This document shows, piece by piece, positions 21,801 through 33,700 of a stretch of 64,000 nt of DNA. The notes below the pieces were generated by a model. That model had not been told where the DNA came from and ran no database searches. It worked only from the letters and a program-made list of their open reading frames with translations. Made by a program: the position numbers and the translations under genes. Source of the DNA: Labyrinthula sp. Ha (Eukaryota > Sar > Bigyra > Labyrinthulida > Labyrinthulaceae); the NCBI GenBank assembly GCA_015227615.1, contig JAALGZ010000016.1:496001-560000 (forward strand). Reading direction: 5' to 3'. Within the stretch, counting starts at the first letter, position 1. Every line of letters starts with the position of its first letter.

Positions 21801-24800
21801 CTAAAACACGTTCTCAAATAAATCAGCGGTAATTTCTATGGCAGTGCGTCCAGTAGTATGCATGCTTCCTGTCCTTCGCTCGACGACATCCTCTAGAAGA
21901 GATCTTCGTCTAACAGTTGGGGCATCCTCATTGTCAACGTGACTACCCAAGACATGAGCCTTAATATTACCATACTTGCTGATTAAATATGGCGCCAGAA
22001 AGAATCGAACCCAAAGCATTAAAGGTTCTGCGACAACATAGGTTATTATCAAACCCAACATCGCCGTAACGAAGCACGTATTGATCTCCTCAATTTCTAA
22101 GGATCTAATTTCCGCAACTTCAAGAAACGTAAACTCGTTTTCCTTCGCAATGTCTTGAAAGCGCCTTCTAATCCAGTCAATAATAAGAGCGGACACAAGA
22201 GCTATAATGACTCCAAGACCTATCCAGTTTACAAAAACAGTCCATGCTGGGAGTGCAGATGTTCTAGGTCGTGCTTTTAATGAAGCTTCATCCGCAAGTA
22301 GAGCAGCAAGTTTTGTCAGCATAGTCGGTTGGGCTTCAACAGCATATACTCTATATGCCTCATTAGTATAAAAGGCAACAGGAATATGACTTCTGTTTGT
22401 AGAACCAATGGACTCATTTTCTGCTTCTTCTGCTACTTGGACAGAGGCATTTTCAACGAAAGAAGCTCCGTTCTCTGTACGTGTATCATAAACGTCCCTT
22501 TTCCATGCATCTCTTGCTACTAGTGTCGCCTCAACAATCTCTACTTTAAGTGAGTCTAAGTCCTTGTCGGGATGAACAATTTCATGTTCTATTCGACCCT
22601 CAATATCATAAGGATTCCTTTGTGAATCAGGTGTCTGCGGTAGAGCGAGATCATACACTTCATCACCTAAATTATCCGTATTTGAAAGTCTATTTGAAGT
22701 AATAACGTACTGCGAATACAGATCAGAAAGGTTACTGTCACAGGGCAACATTCTACCATCACCATTTTCCAACCTATTAAGGATTCTTGACACGTTTGCG
22801 TTCATATCATTATATGAAGCCACATAGTTCTCTGTCAAACGAAACAAGAGCTTCACAACAATCTTTATTGGCACAGCACAGGTTAGCGTACAAAGAATGC
22901 TCACTACTATTATTTCATAAATCTTTAGTCTATCAGCAGAAAGAAGTACAAAAAATAGCGTAGTCACTGCCAATTCGGTCCATACTACAGCCAGAAAAAC
23001 AGACATTCTCTGCGTACGAGTATAGTTCGGATCATATTTTGATAAACTTAACAAAGAATGTTCGTACAAGAGAGCATTCTTAAAATTTCGCAATAACACA
23101 GTCAGTCTTATTTTCTCACGCTTGTCTGGAACCTCCAGTTCTTCTTGTTTTCTTGGCCCTCCTTCATTAAACGCCTCTTCAGGTACAGTATCTATATCTC
23201 GGTTCCTATCAAGACTCGTATTAAGATTCATATAGTTATTGGCTCTTTCTTTGAACATCCGTATAGCCAGACGTTGCTTCCGCTTCAAGATAAATCTGCG
23301 TAATGTCAAACAAGCTGTAGAAACTTCGAGACAGGTTTTACTATGTCCGCTGTCTAATGTTTTCGCCCAAAAGAACATAAGGACTGATATCAGAAAGAAT
23401 GCAGTAACGATCAAGGTAGAAATAGAGTTTGCTACAGCACTCTCACACTCAATACCTTCAAAAATTTCCCCTGTATCATCTCTCCAAGCTTTCCAAGTAG
23501 AAAATGATGATAGGTGGGAACATCGGCAAAATAGGAAACCTTCCCCCACCTGTGGGCTTTCAACCACTTCGCAACCCTCTTGGCTCCAATCTCCTAAGAT
23601 CTCATCATAAGCGCCACATGCATTCTTGTTTTCCTGAAGGATTCCACATGAATCTTTTCCGCTGTTGCCTTTGCAAAACTCCATACTATAATTAGCTTGC
23701 AGATCTACTTGCTCTTGTAGCACAAGTCTAATGATGGGCTGATCAGAAGATATAGAGAGACTGGGGGAGTTTCGAATAAGTGGGTGTATTTCAACCTGAA
23801 ATGTAGCCGCTATAGCAGTGATGCTTCCATCTACGGGACCTCCATATGAAAAGTTTGCAATACAAGTCTCATCAGGTATATTCTCCAGAACTCGGTCGCA
23901 CCTAACATTCTTTGCCCACTGAACAGTGTAAATGGAAATATCCTGTCCAGAGTCTTGCAACTGATCGGATACCACTTCCCCAATACCAGACTCAAAGAAA
24001 GCAGCAGTGGCAGTATTCGGGGGTTGCATTCGCTGCAAACCAGTGGGACTCCCTAGCACGCCAGCCGTTTCTATACCTGTTGAGAACATCACATTCGAAC
24101 TTTGGATATTGTAATTTGGCCCCCCTGGTACTGAAACACTATTAGACAATAACGCAACATCTGCAACCAAACTCTTTGACGAGATTACCGCACCGCAGAC
24201 ATCAGGTGCTTGTTGTAACTTTCTTGCAGTATAACTTTCGTTTTCATTGCGGTTAACAGAATCCAACAAGGAAACCGAATTAGAAAATGACTGCACCAAG
24301 AACTCACGCAGGAAGTTATCTGATAGTTCAGGAGCACTTACAACGCGGTTTCCTATTCTCCCACTTTCAATTAAATTGAGAGCTTCTGAGGTTATTTGGG
24401 GCAAGGTATTCAAAAAAGCATTTGTATATTCGGATGATGTTGAATAAACCAGATTCGTCAAGGCTGAGACTGCAGAGCTAAAGGAGGTCAAGGTGTTGAA
24501 TGATGTTTTCTCTAGTTCCACAGTAGCAGAGAACGCTTCCTCTAATGCAGTTAGACAAACATCGCGAGCCAGCGGCTGAATTTCAGTCTGTGAGACCTCC
24601 TGATCATTCAAGAAACTGGCCACGACATCTGACAGGTAGGAGACTTTCTCTGGGAAACCAGAAGCAAAATGTATGTTTATTTCTTGCCTCAAGATATCAA
24701 TAATAGCATCTGTGCCCTCAATAGAAGAAAAAGGATTCGAAACTAAGCTGGTATCCAGTCTAAAAGCACTTCCACTGATACGAGCAGATACAGCTCCAAG

Positions 24801-27758
24801 AGAGTCTCTAGCCCGTGCAAATATAATCAGACTAAATCCAGGGTTTGTTATTGGAAAGGTCGTCTCTAGAGTACTGCTAAGGGAAAATGAAGATACTGGA
24901 GCAACTTGAGGATGATCAAATACATTGCCCAAACCTGAAAAGAACTCATCCGCAACAGAATCTTCCACTATCGCGTACTCAAAGGCGTACGTTAGATCCA
25001 AGTTCCGTTCTGGATCTACCCAGTTCGTTGTTGAAAAAGATGCTGTGGGGAGGAAACCACTTCCTTCCAAAATCGCAACTGAGGTTATCCCCCCAACCGG
25101 AGCGGAGTTTATTGTTGTTGCAACCTCAACGTATGTTTCAAACAAGGATCCTTCACAAGGATACGAAAGAGTTAGTCTAAACACGTATTTCGTACCACCA
25201 AAAAGGAACCGCGAGGGCACATAGAGAGACCCCCTGTTGGTGACAACCTCTGAATCAGCAAGGATGGCTTCAGCTAAAAGCTCATCTTCAACAGAGAGCT
25301 GATTAGCCGTCCATTTTATGTTCAAGGCTAAGTTACTCAAATCGACGCCAGCAAAAGATGAGGAAATTATTAAGTCCACAGGGTTAGAAACTTCTGGTAT
25401 TGTGTTAATAGAGGGTTGTAGGAAATCGCAACCAGCAGTTTCAATAGCATTAACCGTGATATCTTCACTGATTAGTACTTGTTGAGAATCATCTCTTACC
25501 AAACTTAGTTTCAAGCGGTAGATCTCATCAACAACAGCGTTCGAGATTTCAGGTCTCAGCGGATTCTCCTCCGGATCTATGATTAGATTGCAATTAACGC
25601 ACTCCCAAATGAATGAAAAGGAATTATCAAAACCTAGGTCAACAGGACCCAAACTCTCATTAAGAGTACCCAAGTACCCAAATTTGGCATCACAGAGACC
25701 ACGTCCGAGTACCACTGGGTTACACGAGCCTTGAGCAGAAATGTAAGATGGACCAATGTTACCTATGCTGACCGTGCTTGCAGCAAAACTTAAAACTGGT
25801 GGTGGCTCAATTAGAGTGAATGAACGATTCTTAGTGTATGTAACGTTGTTTGGGAACGCAATGTATATCGAAACACTATAATTTCCAGCTCCAAGCACTT
25901 CTGGACTAAGCACAAACTGGCTGGATGTCACCAGTTGCCTGCGTTCCTCACTCAGGTTCCAAGAGTACTGAACCAATTGCTCGCGACTTTCTTCAATGCC
26001 TTGCAATAAACAATTCCAAACGCTATCTATGATTGAAAGAGAAAACGTGACGCTATCAAGGTAAGATACAGGTCCTTGCGGCGACTGCTCTATGTCAAAA
26101 GGAGCTACATTAGAAACCGGGGTGTATCCAAGTCTTAGGATGAGACTGTCAAGTACTTCATTTGTATATGGATAAACTATATCAACAAAGATTTCAAATT
26201 CAAAACTACTAGAATCCAAAACATTTCTTTCGAAGGTACTTGACACTCCAGTTAGCTCTTTTAAGTCCAACAACCATGGCACAATAGAGCTTTGTTGTTT
26301 TAAATCTATCAATTCTTCCTGTATCAATAGTTTTGGTTTCATTGTCACCTCGTAGGATGAAGTACTACTCTCCCTCAGTTCTACAACTAGTCTGTCTTGG
26401 CACTTTGACAGTATTCCCGAAGGTGAGGCACTGAAACTAAAGTCTAGACTTTGTAAGAAATCAGGGTTAGATTCTATATACCCAAAAGCCTGTCCAATAC
26501 CTGAGGTTGCTAGTATTGGTATTGAGCTTAACAACTTCAGACCTATTATCGAGCCTGTGCCAAAGAATGGAATCAGATATTCAAAATTAACTCCTATACT
26601 GACTGCTGAGATGCTTAAGACAGAGCAGCGATATAATGCAGTTTCAATTACATTATTAGTTCCATTTGAATAATCAGTTTCTGATGGGTAAATTTCTAAA
26701 ATGTCTGTACAATATGTTGTAGAGATGTTTTCAGTTGTGACGGGTTTGTCAAACCCGAGCACCAGAGTATTTTCCACAAGACTAGCCTGAACGGGTCTAG
26801 GTGGCAACGTTACTGAAACTTGGTTTGCAGTAAACAGGTTTGTATTGAAAACAGAGTTAATATTATCAGTAACTTTAAACTGGGCTAGATTTGTTGCAGC
26901 AAGTTTCACTAGCCCAGCATCAGTGTGTTGGAAGAAAACAAAACTCTGAGGAAACTTAGAGTTGCTAAAAAAGTAGCAAACTGCCTCCTCAGAAAAAATA
27001 TAGTCAAAAAATATGCTGCATGTAAAATGAACACCCTCGACAGGCTGCACATTTTCAGAAAAGTGCAATGCTATGCTAAATGCAGTGTCAATGAACACAT
27101 CAACTAACTCAGGAAGATTATCCGCATTTTCATAAAGAGGTGATGAAGTTGGCAAAGAGGTGGGAAACTTTGTTTCAATTAACGTCGGAGATTCTGTTGG
27201 CTTAACAGTTGGGGATCCAGTAGGGGAAATTGTTGTTTGTTGCGAAGAAGGTGATTCATTTGGAGCACCTGTAGGTAAACTAGTGTTGTTATCAAAGGAA
27301 GGGGAGCTACTTGGTCGAAGCGTTGGGGAGTGAGTTGGCAGAATAGTTGGTTGAGGTGTTTCCATGAAACTAGGTGACTCAGTTGGAGTTCTTGTCGGTG
27401 ATCTAGTTGGGTTCCTAGTAGGAAAAAAAGTGTCCATAACTGTGGGCATAGGAGAAGGTGCACTTGTTGGGCCGAAGCTAGATGGAACGTGACTTGGTAC
27501 TAGCGTGGGAATTGTTGGTAGGAGAGTTGGTGACATTGTATCTTCATCAGTGCCTTCAGTAGGAGACAGTGTCGGCAAAGTTGTATCTTCTGGATCCCCC
27601 AAGAATTTGACGAGGTATATGTACAACAAGACAACCACCAAGAACAACAACACCAGCAATACGCAAAGTGACTTCGGTAAGGATTTCTCCTTTAATTTCT
27701 TTTCCTTCGACCTCTTCAGTGTCTTACGGTCTACAACTACAAGGAAGGTCTTCTTCAT
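21801..27758 (-). CDS. Polycystin-1-like REJ/GPS membrane protein with Pro-Thr stalk
   Basis: 1985 residues from the ATG at 27756-27758, single exon. In order: a basic cytoplasmic N-terminus; a membrane anchor (about 31-51); a Thr/Pro/Ser-rich stalk with repeated S-P-T / P-T motifs (about 61-208), likely heavily O-glycosylated; a large extracellular part with REJ-type features, for example W-V-D-P-E-R-N-L-D-L-T-Y and R-A-R-D-S-L-G-A-V-S; then a GPS-type motif C-R-C-S-H-L-S-S-F near residue 1410, where GAIN-domain proteins self-cleave after H-L. After the GPS come about five to six transmembrane segments (about 1440-1462, 1586-1606, 1612-1637, 1841-1862, 1891-1928) with long cytoplasmic loops. 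This matches the polycystin-1 / sea-urchin REJ receptor plan, although I see no PLAT domain. It is likely a surface adhesion or mechano/fusion receptor; the role is inferred. Confidence 0.85.
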   Translation of the reverse strand: MKKTFLVVVDRKTLKRSKEKKLKEKSLPKSLCVLLVLLFLVVVLLYIYLVKFLGDPEDTTLPTLSPTEGTDEDTMSPTLLPTIPTLVPSHVPSSFGPTSAPSPMPTVMDTFFPTRNPTRSPTRTPTESPSFMETPQPTILPTHSPTLRPSSSPSFDNNTSLPTGAPNESPSSQQTTISPTGSPTVKPTESPTLIETKFPTSLPTSSPLYENADNLPELVDVFIDTAFSIALHFSENVQPVEGVHFTCSIFFDYIFSEEAVCYFFSNSKFPQSFVFFQHTDAGLVKLAATNLAQFKVTDNINSVFNTNLFTANQVSVTLPPRPVQASLVENTLVLGFDKPVTTENISTTYCTDILEIYPSETDYSNGTNNVIETALYRCSVLSISAVSIGVNFEYLIPFFGTGSIIGLKLLSSIPILATSGIGQAFGYIESNPDFLQSLDFSFSASPSGILSKCQDRLVVELRESSTSSYEVTMKPKLLIQEELIDLKQQSSIVPWLLDLKELTGVSSTFERNVLDSSSFEFEIFVDIVYPYTNEVLDSLILRLGYTPVSNVAPFDIEQSPQGPVSYLDSVTFSLSIIDSVWNCLLQGIEESREQLVQYSWNLSEERRQLVTSSQFVLSPEVLGAGNYSVSIYIAFPNNVTYTKNRSFTLIEPPPVLSFAASTVSIGNIGPSYISAQGSCNPVVLGRGLCDAKFGYLGTLNESLGPVDLGFDNSFSFIWECVNCNLIIDPEENPLRPEISNAVVDEIYRLKLSLVRDDSQQVLISEDITVNAIETAGCDFLQPSINTIPEVSNPVDLIISSSFAGVDLSNLALNIKWTANQLSVEDELLAEAILADSEVVTNRGSLYVPSRFLFGGTKYVFRLTLSYPCEGSLFETYVEVATTINSAPVGGITSVAILEGSGFLPTASFSTTNWVDPERNLDLTYAFEYAIVEDSVADEFFSGLGNVFDHPQVAPVSSFSLSSTLETTFPITNPGFSLIIFARARDSLGAVSARISGSAFRLDTSLVSNPFSSIEGTDAIIDILRQEINIHFASGFPEKVSYLSDVVASFLNDQEVSQTEIQPLARDVCLTALEEAFSATVELEKTSFNTLTSFSSAVSALTNLVYSTSSEYTNAFLNTLPQITSEALNLIESGRIGNRVVSAPELSDNFLREFLVQSFSNSVSLLDSVNRNENESYTARKLQQAPDVCGAVISSKSLVADVALLSNSVSVPGGPNYNIQSSNVMFSTGIETAGVLGSPTGLQRMQPPNTATAAFFESGIGEVVSDQLQDSGQDISIYTVQWAKNVRCDRVLENIPDETCIANFSYGGPVDGSITAIAATFQVEIHPLIRNSPSLSISSDQPIIRLVLQEQVDLQANYSMEFCKGNSGKDSCGILQENKNACGAYDEILGDWSQEGCEVVESPQVGEGFLFCRCSHLSSFSTWKAWRDDTGEIFEGIECESAVANSISTLIVTAFFLISVLMFFWAKTLDSGHSKTCLEVSTACLTLRRFILKRKQRLAIRMFKERANNYMNLNTSLDRNRDIDTVPEEAFNEGGPRKQEELEVPDKREKIRLTVLLRNFKNALLYEHSLLSLSKYDPNYTRTQRMSVFLAVVWTELAVTTLFFVLLSADRLKIYEIIVVSILCTLTCAVPIKIVVKLLFRLTENYVASYNDMNANVSRILNRLENGDGRMLPCDSNLSDLYSQYVITSNRLSNTDNLGDEVYDLALPQTPDSQRNPYDIEGRIEHEIVHPDKDLDSLKVEIVEATLVARDAWKRDVYDTRTENGASFVENASVQVAEEAENESIGSTNRSHIPVAFYTNEAYRVYAVEAQPTMLTKLAALLADEASLKARPRTSALPAWTVFVNWIGLGVIIALVSALIIDWIRRRFQDIAKENEFTFLEVAEIRSLEIEEINTCFVTAMLGLIITYVVAEPLMLWVRFFLAPYLISKYGNIKAHVLGSHVDNEDAPTVRRRSLLEDVVERRTGSMHTTGRTAIEITADLFENVF

Positions 27759-30700
27759 TCTCTTGTTTGAAGGTTTGCTCTCTGTCCAAATTGAACGCAA
27801 AAATTACAGACTTCAAACTTAGTAGGAAGAGCTAGCTACACAGTTCTATTTTTTCTTGTTATTATTGTCATGGGAGTCGGTCGCATGGCCCCGGAATATT
27901 TTCATGACAGACTTTCTTCATTTCATCGTCTTTCTAGTTAACTTCATTAACGGCTACGAATCAGCAAGATACATTATTCTGGGCATCATTTTTAAATGGT
28001 AGGAAAATGTAATCCCGAAAATGTTGTAAAAATATTATTATTTGTATAATAGTATTGTTTATCAATATAATGAGGATTTATTGCTAGACTTTAATACATT
28101 ATATTCAAAAAGAAATTTTATTAAAGAAAGTATAACAATAGATTCTTGTTATATGGATAGGCTTTCCTTTAGTTGTATATGTTGTTCAGGATTTTCATTG
28201 TAGTAGTGCATTAAGGTTTGATAAAGAAGCAATGTTTAGAACTATACACTGTTCTCTTCACAAACTGAAGCATAAATGAATACTTTTTAGTTACCGCTTA
28301 TCCTTTTCTAGCCTTCAAACAAGAACTATTTACTTAGTCCGTAGAAGGTACTGCATCTCACTCATTTGCAGTTTTGATTAACTAAATGCAAAACTACTAG
28401 CTCTTTGCTTTTCTAAATTAGATTTAGAAACGTAGAGTTATCAATACTAAAACTATAGTCTAAGCTAAATCTAAACGACTTAGCTACAGTGTCATATCTT
28501 GTCATAGCACAAATTCTGGGGTTGACTATAACATGCGGCGTTGGAACCTCACGAAATGAAAAGATAAAATATTTTAAGCTTACTTACACCAGGCAATAAT
28601 TATTCAGCTTTGACTCCTGAGAAGATGAGTTGGCCTAGTCCTCAGTTGACACCTACCTACTTAAATTTACAGTACAACCAATACAATGGAAGAATAGTTG
28701 ACTAATTTATTATTCAAGCGATGTGCCCTGAGAAAACGAAAATGTTCACAAGCTTATGAATCTACTCTTGTCCGCTACCTTTCCCGAGCCATAATATAAC
28801 TTTTTCAGTGTCGTTTCTTGCTGTGGGTAATTGCAGAAACGTTTTGCTTGGATATAAAGCTTTCAAAGGTGAATGCAGGAACTGTGCAAACAATGAAACA
28901 ACTAGAGCCATATTCTCGCCATCGGTTTTTTTAATTATGGTTTTGTATGTTGCAATTGAAAGCAGCCAATTTTCTATATATCCCATGTGGCGCAGAATCT
29001 TAGGCAGGTTTGATCATCGTTGCACTACCTTCTAAATTTCTAAGATCAGTAGTGCCTTTGAACTGAATGCTCATATCTTAAACCTATTTCTTTCAGGAAA
29101 ATTTGGTCAGTGTACCCATGGTACTAGAAATCCTTAATCAATCCCCTCTTTAACATAAGACTTAATAGCCTGCACTTGTGGCTTCGAGTGCATTAAAATA
29201 TAATAATCGACGGGTCACTACATTTTTATAATATAAGAGCATCTTAACTTGGTCTGTGGTGTCCAAATAATTCGATTCACGCTTGGAGATCCTCAATAGT
29301 TTTGGATCATCAATATTTTTGGAATTTTTTTGAAGAACTTTTTCAGTATAACTCTTGTGAGAAAATTTTTAGCCCTGTTCAAACTTGCTGAGTCTATTTT
29401 AGAAATTAAAAAAAATATTATTGATCAAGACGTGTTGAAGTGATAGGTCTATTCTTAGCCTCACTCAAACCTAGAGCATGTTTAGAGTGTTTTATGCGTT
29501 TCTTTATTTGGTAACTTACTGAAACATTTCTTATGTAATAAAATTGATCCTTTAACTACTATCAATGCCTTCTCAACTTCCTCAAGGAGTTGAGAGATAT
29601 CCCAAAATGACTTAAAATATGTAAATACAGACTGCTGACATTTTTCAGCAATAAGCATCTGTATGCAGACAATAATTAACTGGGGTCCAAGTTTCTAACT
29701 TGAAACATTCAGTTTATTGCAATTAGATAAAGCGAAAATATTGGGTTAGGAAACACTAACTATATGCCTAGGTAGCTAATCACGAAAATCCTTATTATTC
29801 TCTCATGAACATAGCATTATGGCATATGAATTCTAAATCCTTACCCTAGATGAAATCTCAAACAATAAGGCAACAATCAAGCTGCGGTCAACGAACTCTA
29901 TCCGTGACCAGAAGCAGTTACTAATGGCTTCTTAATTTTTTATTTTTTTTAACTAATAAAATTTCCAGGTTACTTAAGTGGAGACACAATATCCGAGTAA
30001 CAACAAACATGCTATTCGGAATTATTATATGTTCTCAGCAAGTTAACATTTTTTAACATTGCAGTTTGTGATAACTTTCTGAGTTTGAGAAAGAAATCAT
30101 GGGAATTTCTCTTCTGGTTGACCTCATTTTCAAGATCGAGCTACTACCATATGACAGTTCTCTGGTAAATCTAAGAATAAAGTTTTAGCCTCATATTTAT
30201 TCTCGAATCAGTTTTCAAGAGAATTCTATAGCTTAGAAAACCATATTACTTTTAATATCTTTCTGTTTTTCACACAAAAATCTCCTTATTACTTGGTATG
30301 TATGCTCTGTAATCAAAGGAATGATATCTCATGTTGGCAATAGAAATAAGATGAAGTGATCTTATGAAGCTTTCAAACCACTTCTGTCATGCAAACTCTG
30401 TTTCAACTTTCTCTAGATACCACCTTAATCTCCCTAGGTAGATTATGTGCTTGTATACCACATGGCAACAGGAACTATTTTAAACCAAACAGTTTATCTT
30501 TTGAGAACATATTGTCGATAGTATGAGCGGAGATGTGAATTTGTTTTTTTCGTGCAATCAAGGTTTATTAGATTTTTTATTTGATACAATGTTCTATATC
30601 GATATAAGAGAATCATCCTGCCTCTTGGTACAATGTGTTAATCTTGGCACAGACACATACAATTCTTATCAGAAAATAATTAAGGTAAAGCTAACCTGCC

Positions 30701-33700
30701 TTCTTGGTGTAACATTGATGAAAATTATATCAGTACCTTTAGTCTCTGGCTAAACTTGATTGAAGTCTTAACAGTTTTGCTAACTCCTGACTATTGACTC
30801 AGGACAATAGATTTATTATTATACTATATTTTCTTAAGGAACAGATAGGATCATACTACTTTGGTTCTAGATACTTATTTTAACTGATTTTATTAAATTC
30901 TTTAACTTTATTATTCACTTTTATTAGGTTGGACACAACGCTTCTGCAAATCATTTATTCCCTTGGTTAAATACAGGGGTCCAGTCTACTCAAATTAGAT
31001 TATTTATCCATTTAGCTTGATTAGGTATTAGTTTATTAATGTTTCAAAGTTTTTGTCGCTTTCATTATATCTCCGGTGGTCTGATTCATGCTTGAGGATA
31101 TCTTTATGTATTGAGGAATCAAAATAATTCGAATATTTTTGTGTAAGGTCGTTGCTATTGGTTTAAGAGTCAATTGTCCAAATTAACTATGGGAGATACA
31201 GGGTAAACTGTTCTTTGCACCAATATATCCTAATAGCCCGTACAAATTAGGCTAGCCCACTTATTGACACTAATAGTAGACCTGTATATATATTTACAGA
31301 GTCTTCATAATTGACGCTACTGGAAATATTATTTTATTACATGATTAATTGCATATATTAAGAATTTTAGCTTTGATATTTGATAAAGAAGAGAAACAAA
31401 CTTATGCCAAATTTCTGTATTTTGTTTATTCTTTTATTATGCTAAATTCTTGTGTAATTATTGATTTCACTGAATAAGTATTATCATTATACTTTGTTCC
31501 TTAACGTCCTATAAGAGTATATAATAGATGAGAACATGGTTGTTATGTGCATTTAGATGATTGAGCAAAAACTTGATGATGTATGTATATCTAAGTATTA
31601 GATTTATCCGTAAGTTAAGGATTAAGTAAAAGGACAATTGACTCCATATTTTTATTACTTAAAATAGGGTACTAACAGTGGATCTTATTGAGTTCGACGC
31701 ACAACTTATTCAAATATCCAGATACATAAAAAATTAGGAAAGTATCTGATTTTGAACATCAATATATACCCTAATCAAATAAGACAAAATTAGAAATAAA
31801 TGTTCCACTAATAATGACATTCTTAACTTTCTGGTATATAGGTGAAATGATTTAGGAAATATTCATTGAAGGTCAAGTAATAGTCACGACGATTAAGATA
31901 TTTGGTTTACCAGAAGAGGTTTAAAATTAGAGATAAATTTAATTATAGGATTTAAAAGAGCTCTACATCCACATTGACTGGTCTGACTAATTATTATTTT
32001 TTATTTGATTCTTCTATAATCTAGAAAGTAGATATCTTACAAAAGTCCATAATTTCATGACGTTGGTCAATCATTTTCAGACACTTTCATCTGCTAAAAG
32101 CTATATGTATATGAGAAAGATATCTCCTTAAGTCTCTTACGAACTGTACTCAGATTTAAAATATTTCTGTAGATAAAAAATTAGGATGGGTTTGCGTCAG
32201 AAATTTTAGGTTGAAGATTATTCATGTCGTTTTTACTATAAATAGTTTTACTAGAATTGGTTTGGGTTGGCCCAATTATGATCTTATTTGACCATGGGGC
32301 TAAATTAAAGGGCTGGAATATTTTCCTTGAAGTTCAATGTAATTATATACTCCAAATTACAAAAAAAACTTATACTAATAACTTTACTAGTATCTTTTAT
32401 ATAATACAGAGTAAGAAAAAATATTATTTTGATAAATTTGGGATTGCACAAGACAGTTTAGAAAATTCTCTTACTGAAAGTTAGAATACCTTGTTTCAAG
32501 TGTTGTATTTTCTAATTTTTTTAGAACTACATGTCTACCATTTTGTTTTTTAGTAATACTACGAATAATTCATGAGATATCTGAAGTTTCGCATTTAACC
32601 ATGATATTTAGTCGTAGGCAAGGTAATTAATGATGAATTAGGTTCAGCAACTGGGAAATCATGTAGAGGTAGTTATATATCACAAAAGTAAGTCTTGAAA
32701 TTTGTGTACTTTCATACTGTCTATTATAAGTGTGATTGCATAATAATTAGCCCCAATTGCTTATATATGCTAGTTGTTTTTAAATACATACAATGCTTAT
32801 TTGATACCACAACATAGTTTATTTGCCTAAGCCCGATAACTTTATGGTCGTAAACTGTTGTTATTGGGTCAAATTATAAGTAAATACTCTAGTTTAATAA
32901 TATTCTTATAATACTATTTCCTGAACTTTAACTCATTCTGGTGGGAAATTACATGTAAGCTCTTGTATGTATAGAAACTTAGAAGAAAATATATTGAATA
33001 AAACAACCAACAGAAAATATTAAACAAAAACAACAAAATAGTGAATAGGTGGAAACAGATGTATATAGAATAAAGGTTTTCACAATTTGTTTTTTGGAAT
33101 GTTGGAAAATCATTGATATAAATCAGTATTTTATGACTCTACTCTCTAAATATTCTTATTATTTTTATAGGTAGTATATCCATATTACATTTGAACATTT
33201 TTTATTCCTATCCCAATGAACCTCTTGCTTCTTCTGGAATAGACTTCATTTAACCTGTCTTCGTCAAAGACTCAAAATTTATACTGGCTCCTCAAAACAT
33301 TAGTCATTTTCTGGGAGAATCCCTAGAGTCATTTGATTTATTGGTTTATGTTAAAATTTTTGCAAATACAATTTTATTTATTTTAGAGAGAATAACTGCT
33401 CAACATTACCACAAGGATCTTTAAACCCCCCTTCATAGAGCTCATCTAAACTCATGGAATTTATTACATTTTTTATTCTAGTTAATTATTTTTTTTTTCA
33501 ATCTTCCTAAAAAATAATAAAAGTTCTCTGGGTTCTGCTCCTTTAATGCAACTTAAAAGGCAATGAGAAAAAATCGACAGTATATAAACAAACATATATA
33601 TATATATGTCACTCATTTTATAGATAAATCTACAAAAATCTTCTACTGAACACATAGACATGCAAACAATATAAAATTTTAGCAAGGAATGGCACCAAAG

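Noticed and set aside
29210-31150. Apparent repeat between about 29250 and 31080 (shared ATTC(A)TGCTTG-like words)
   Set aside because: The similarity is limited to short AT-rich words and does not extend.
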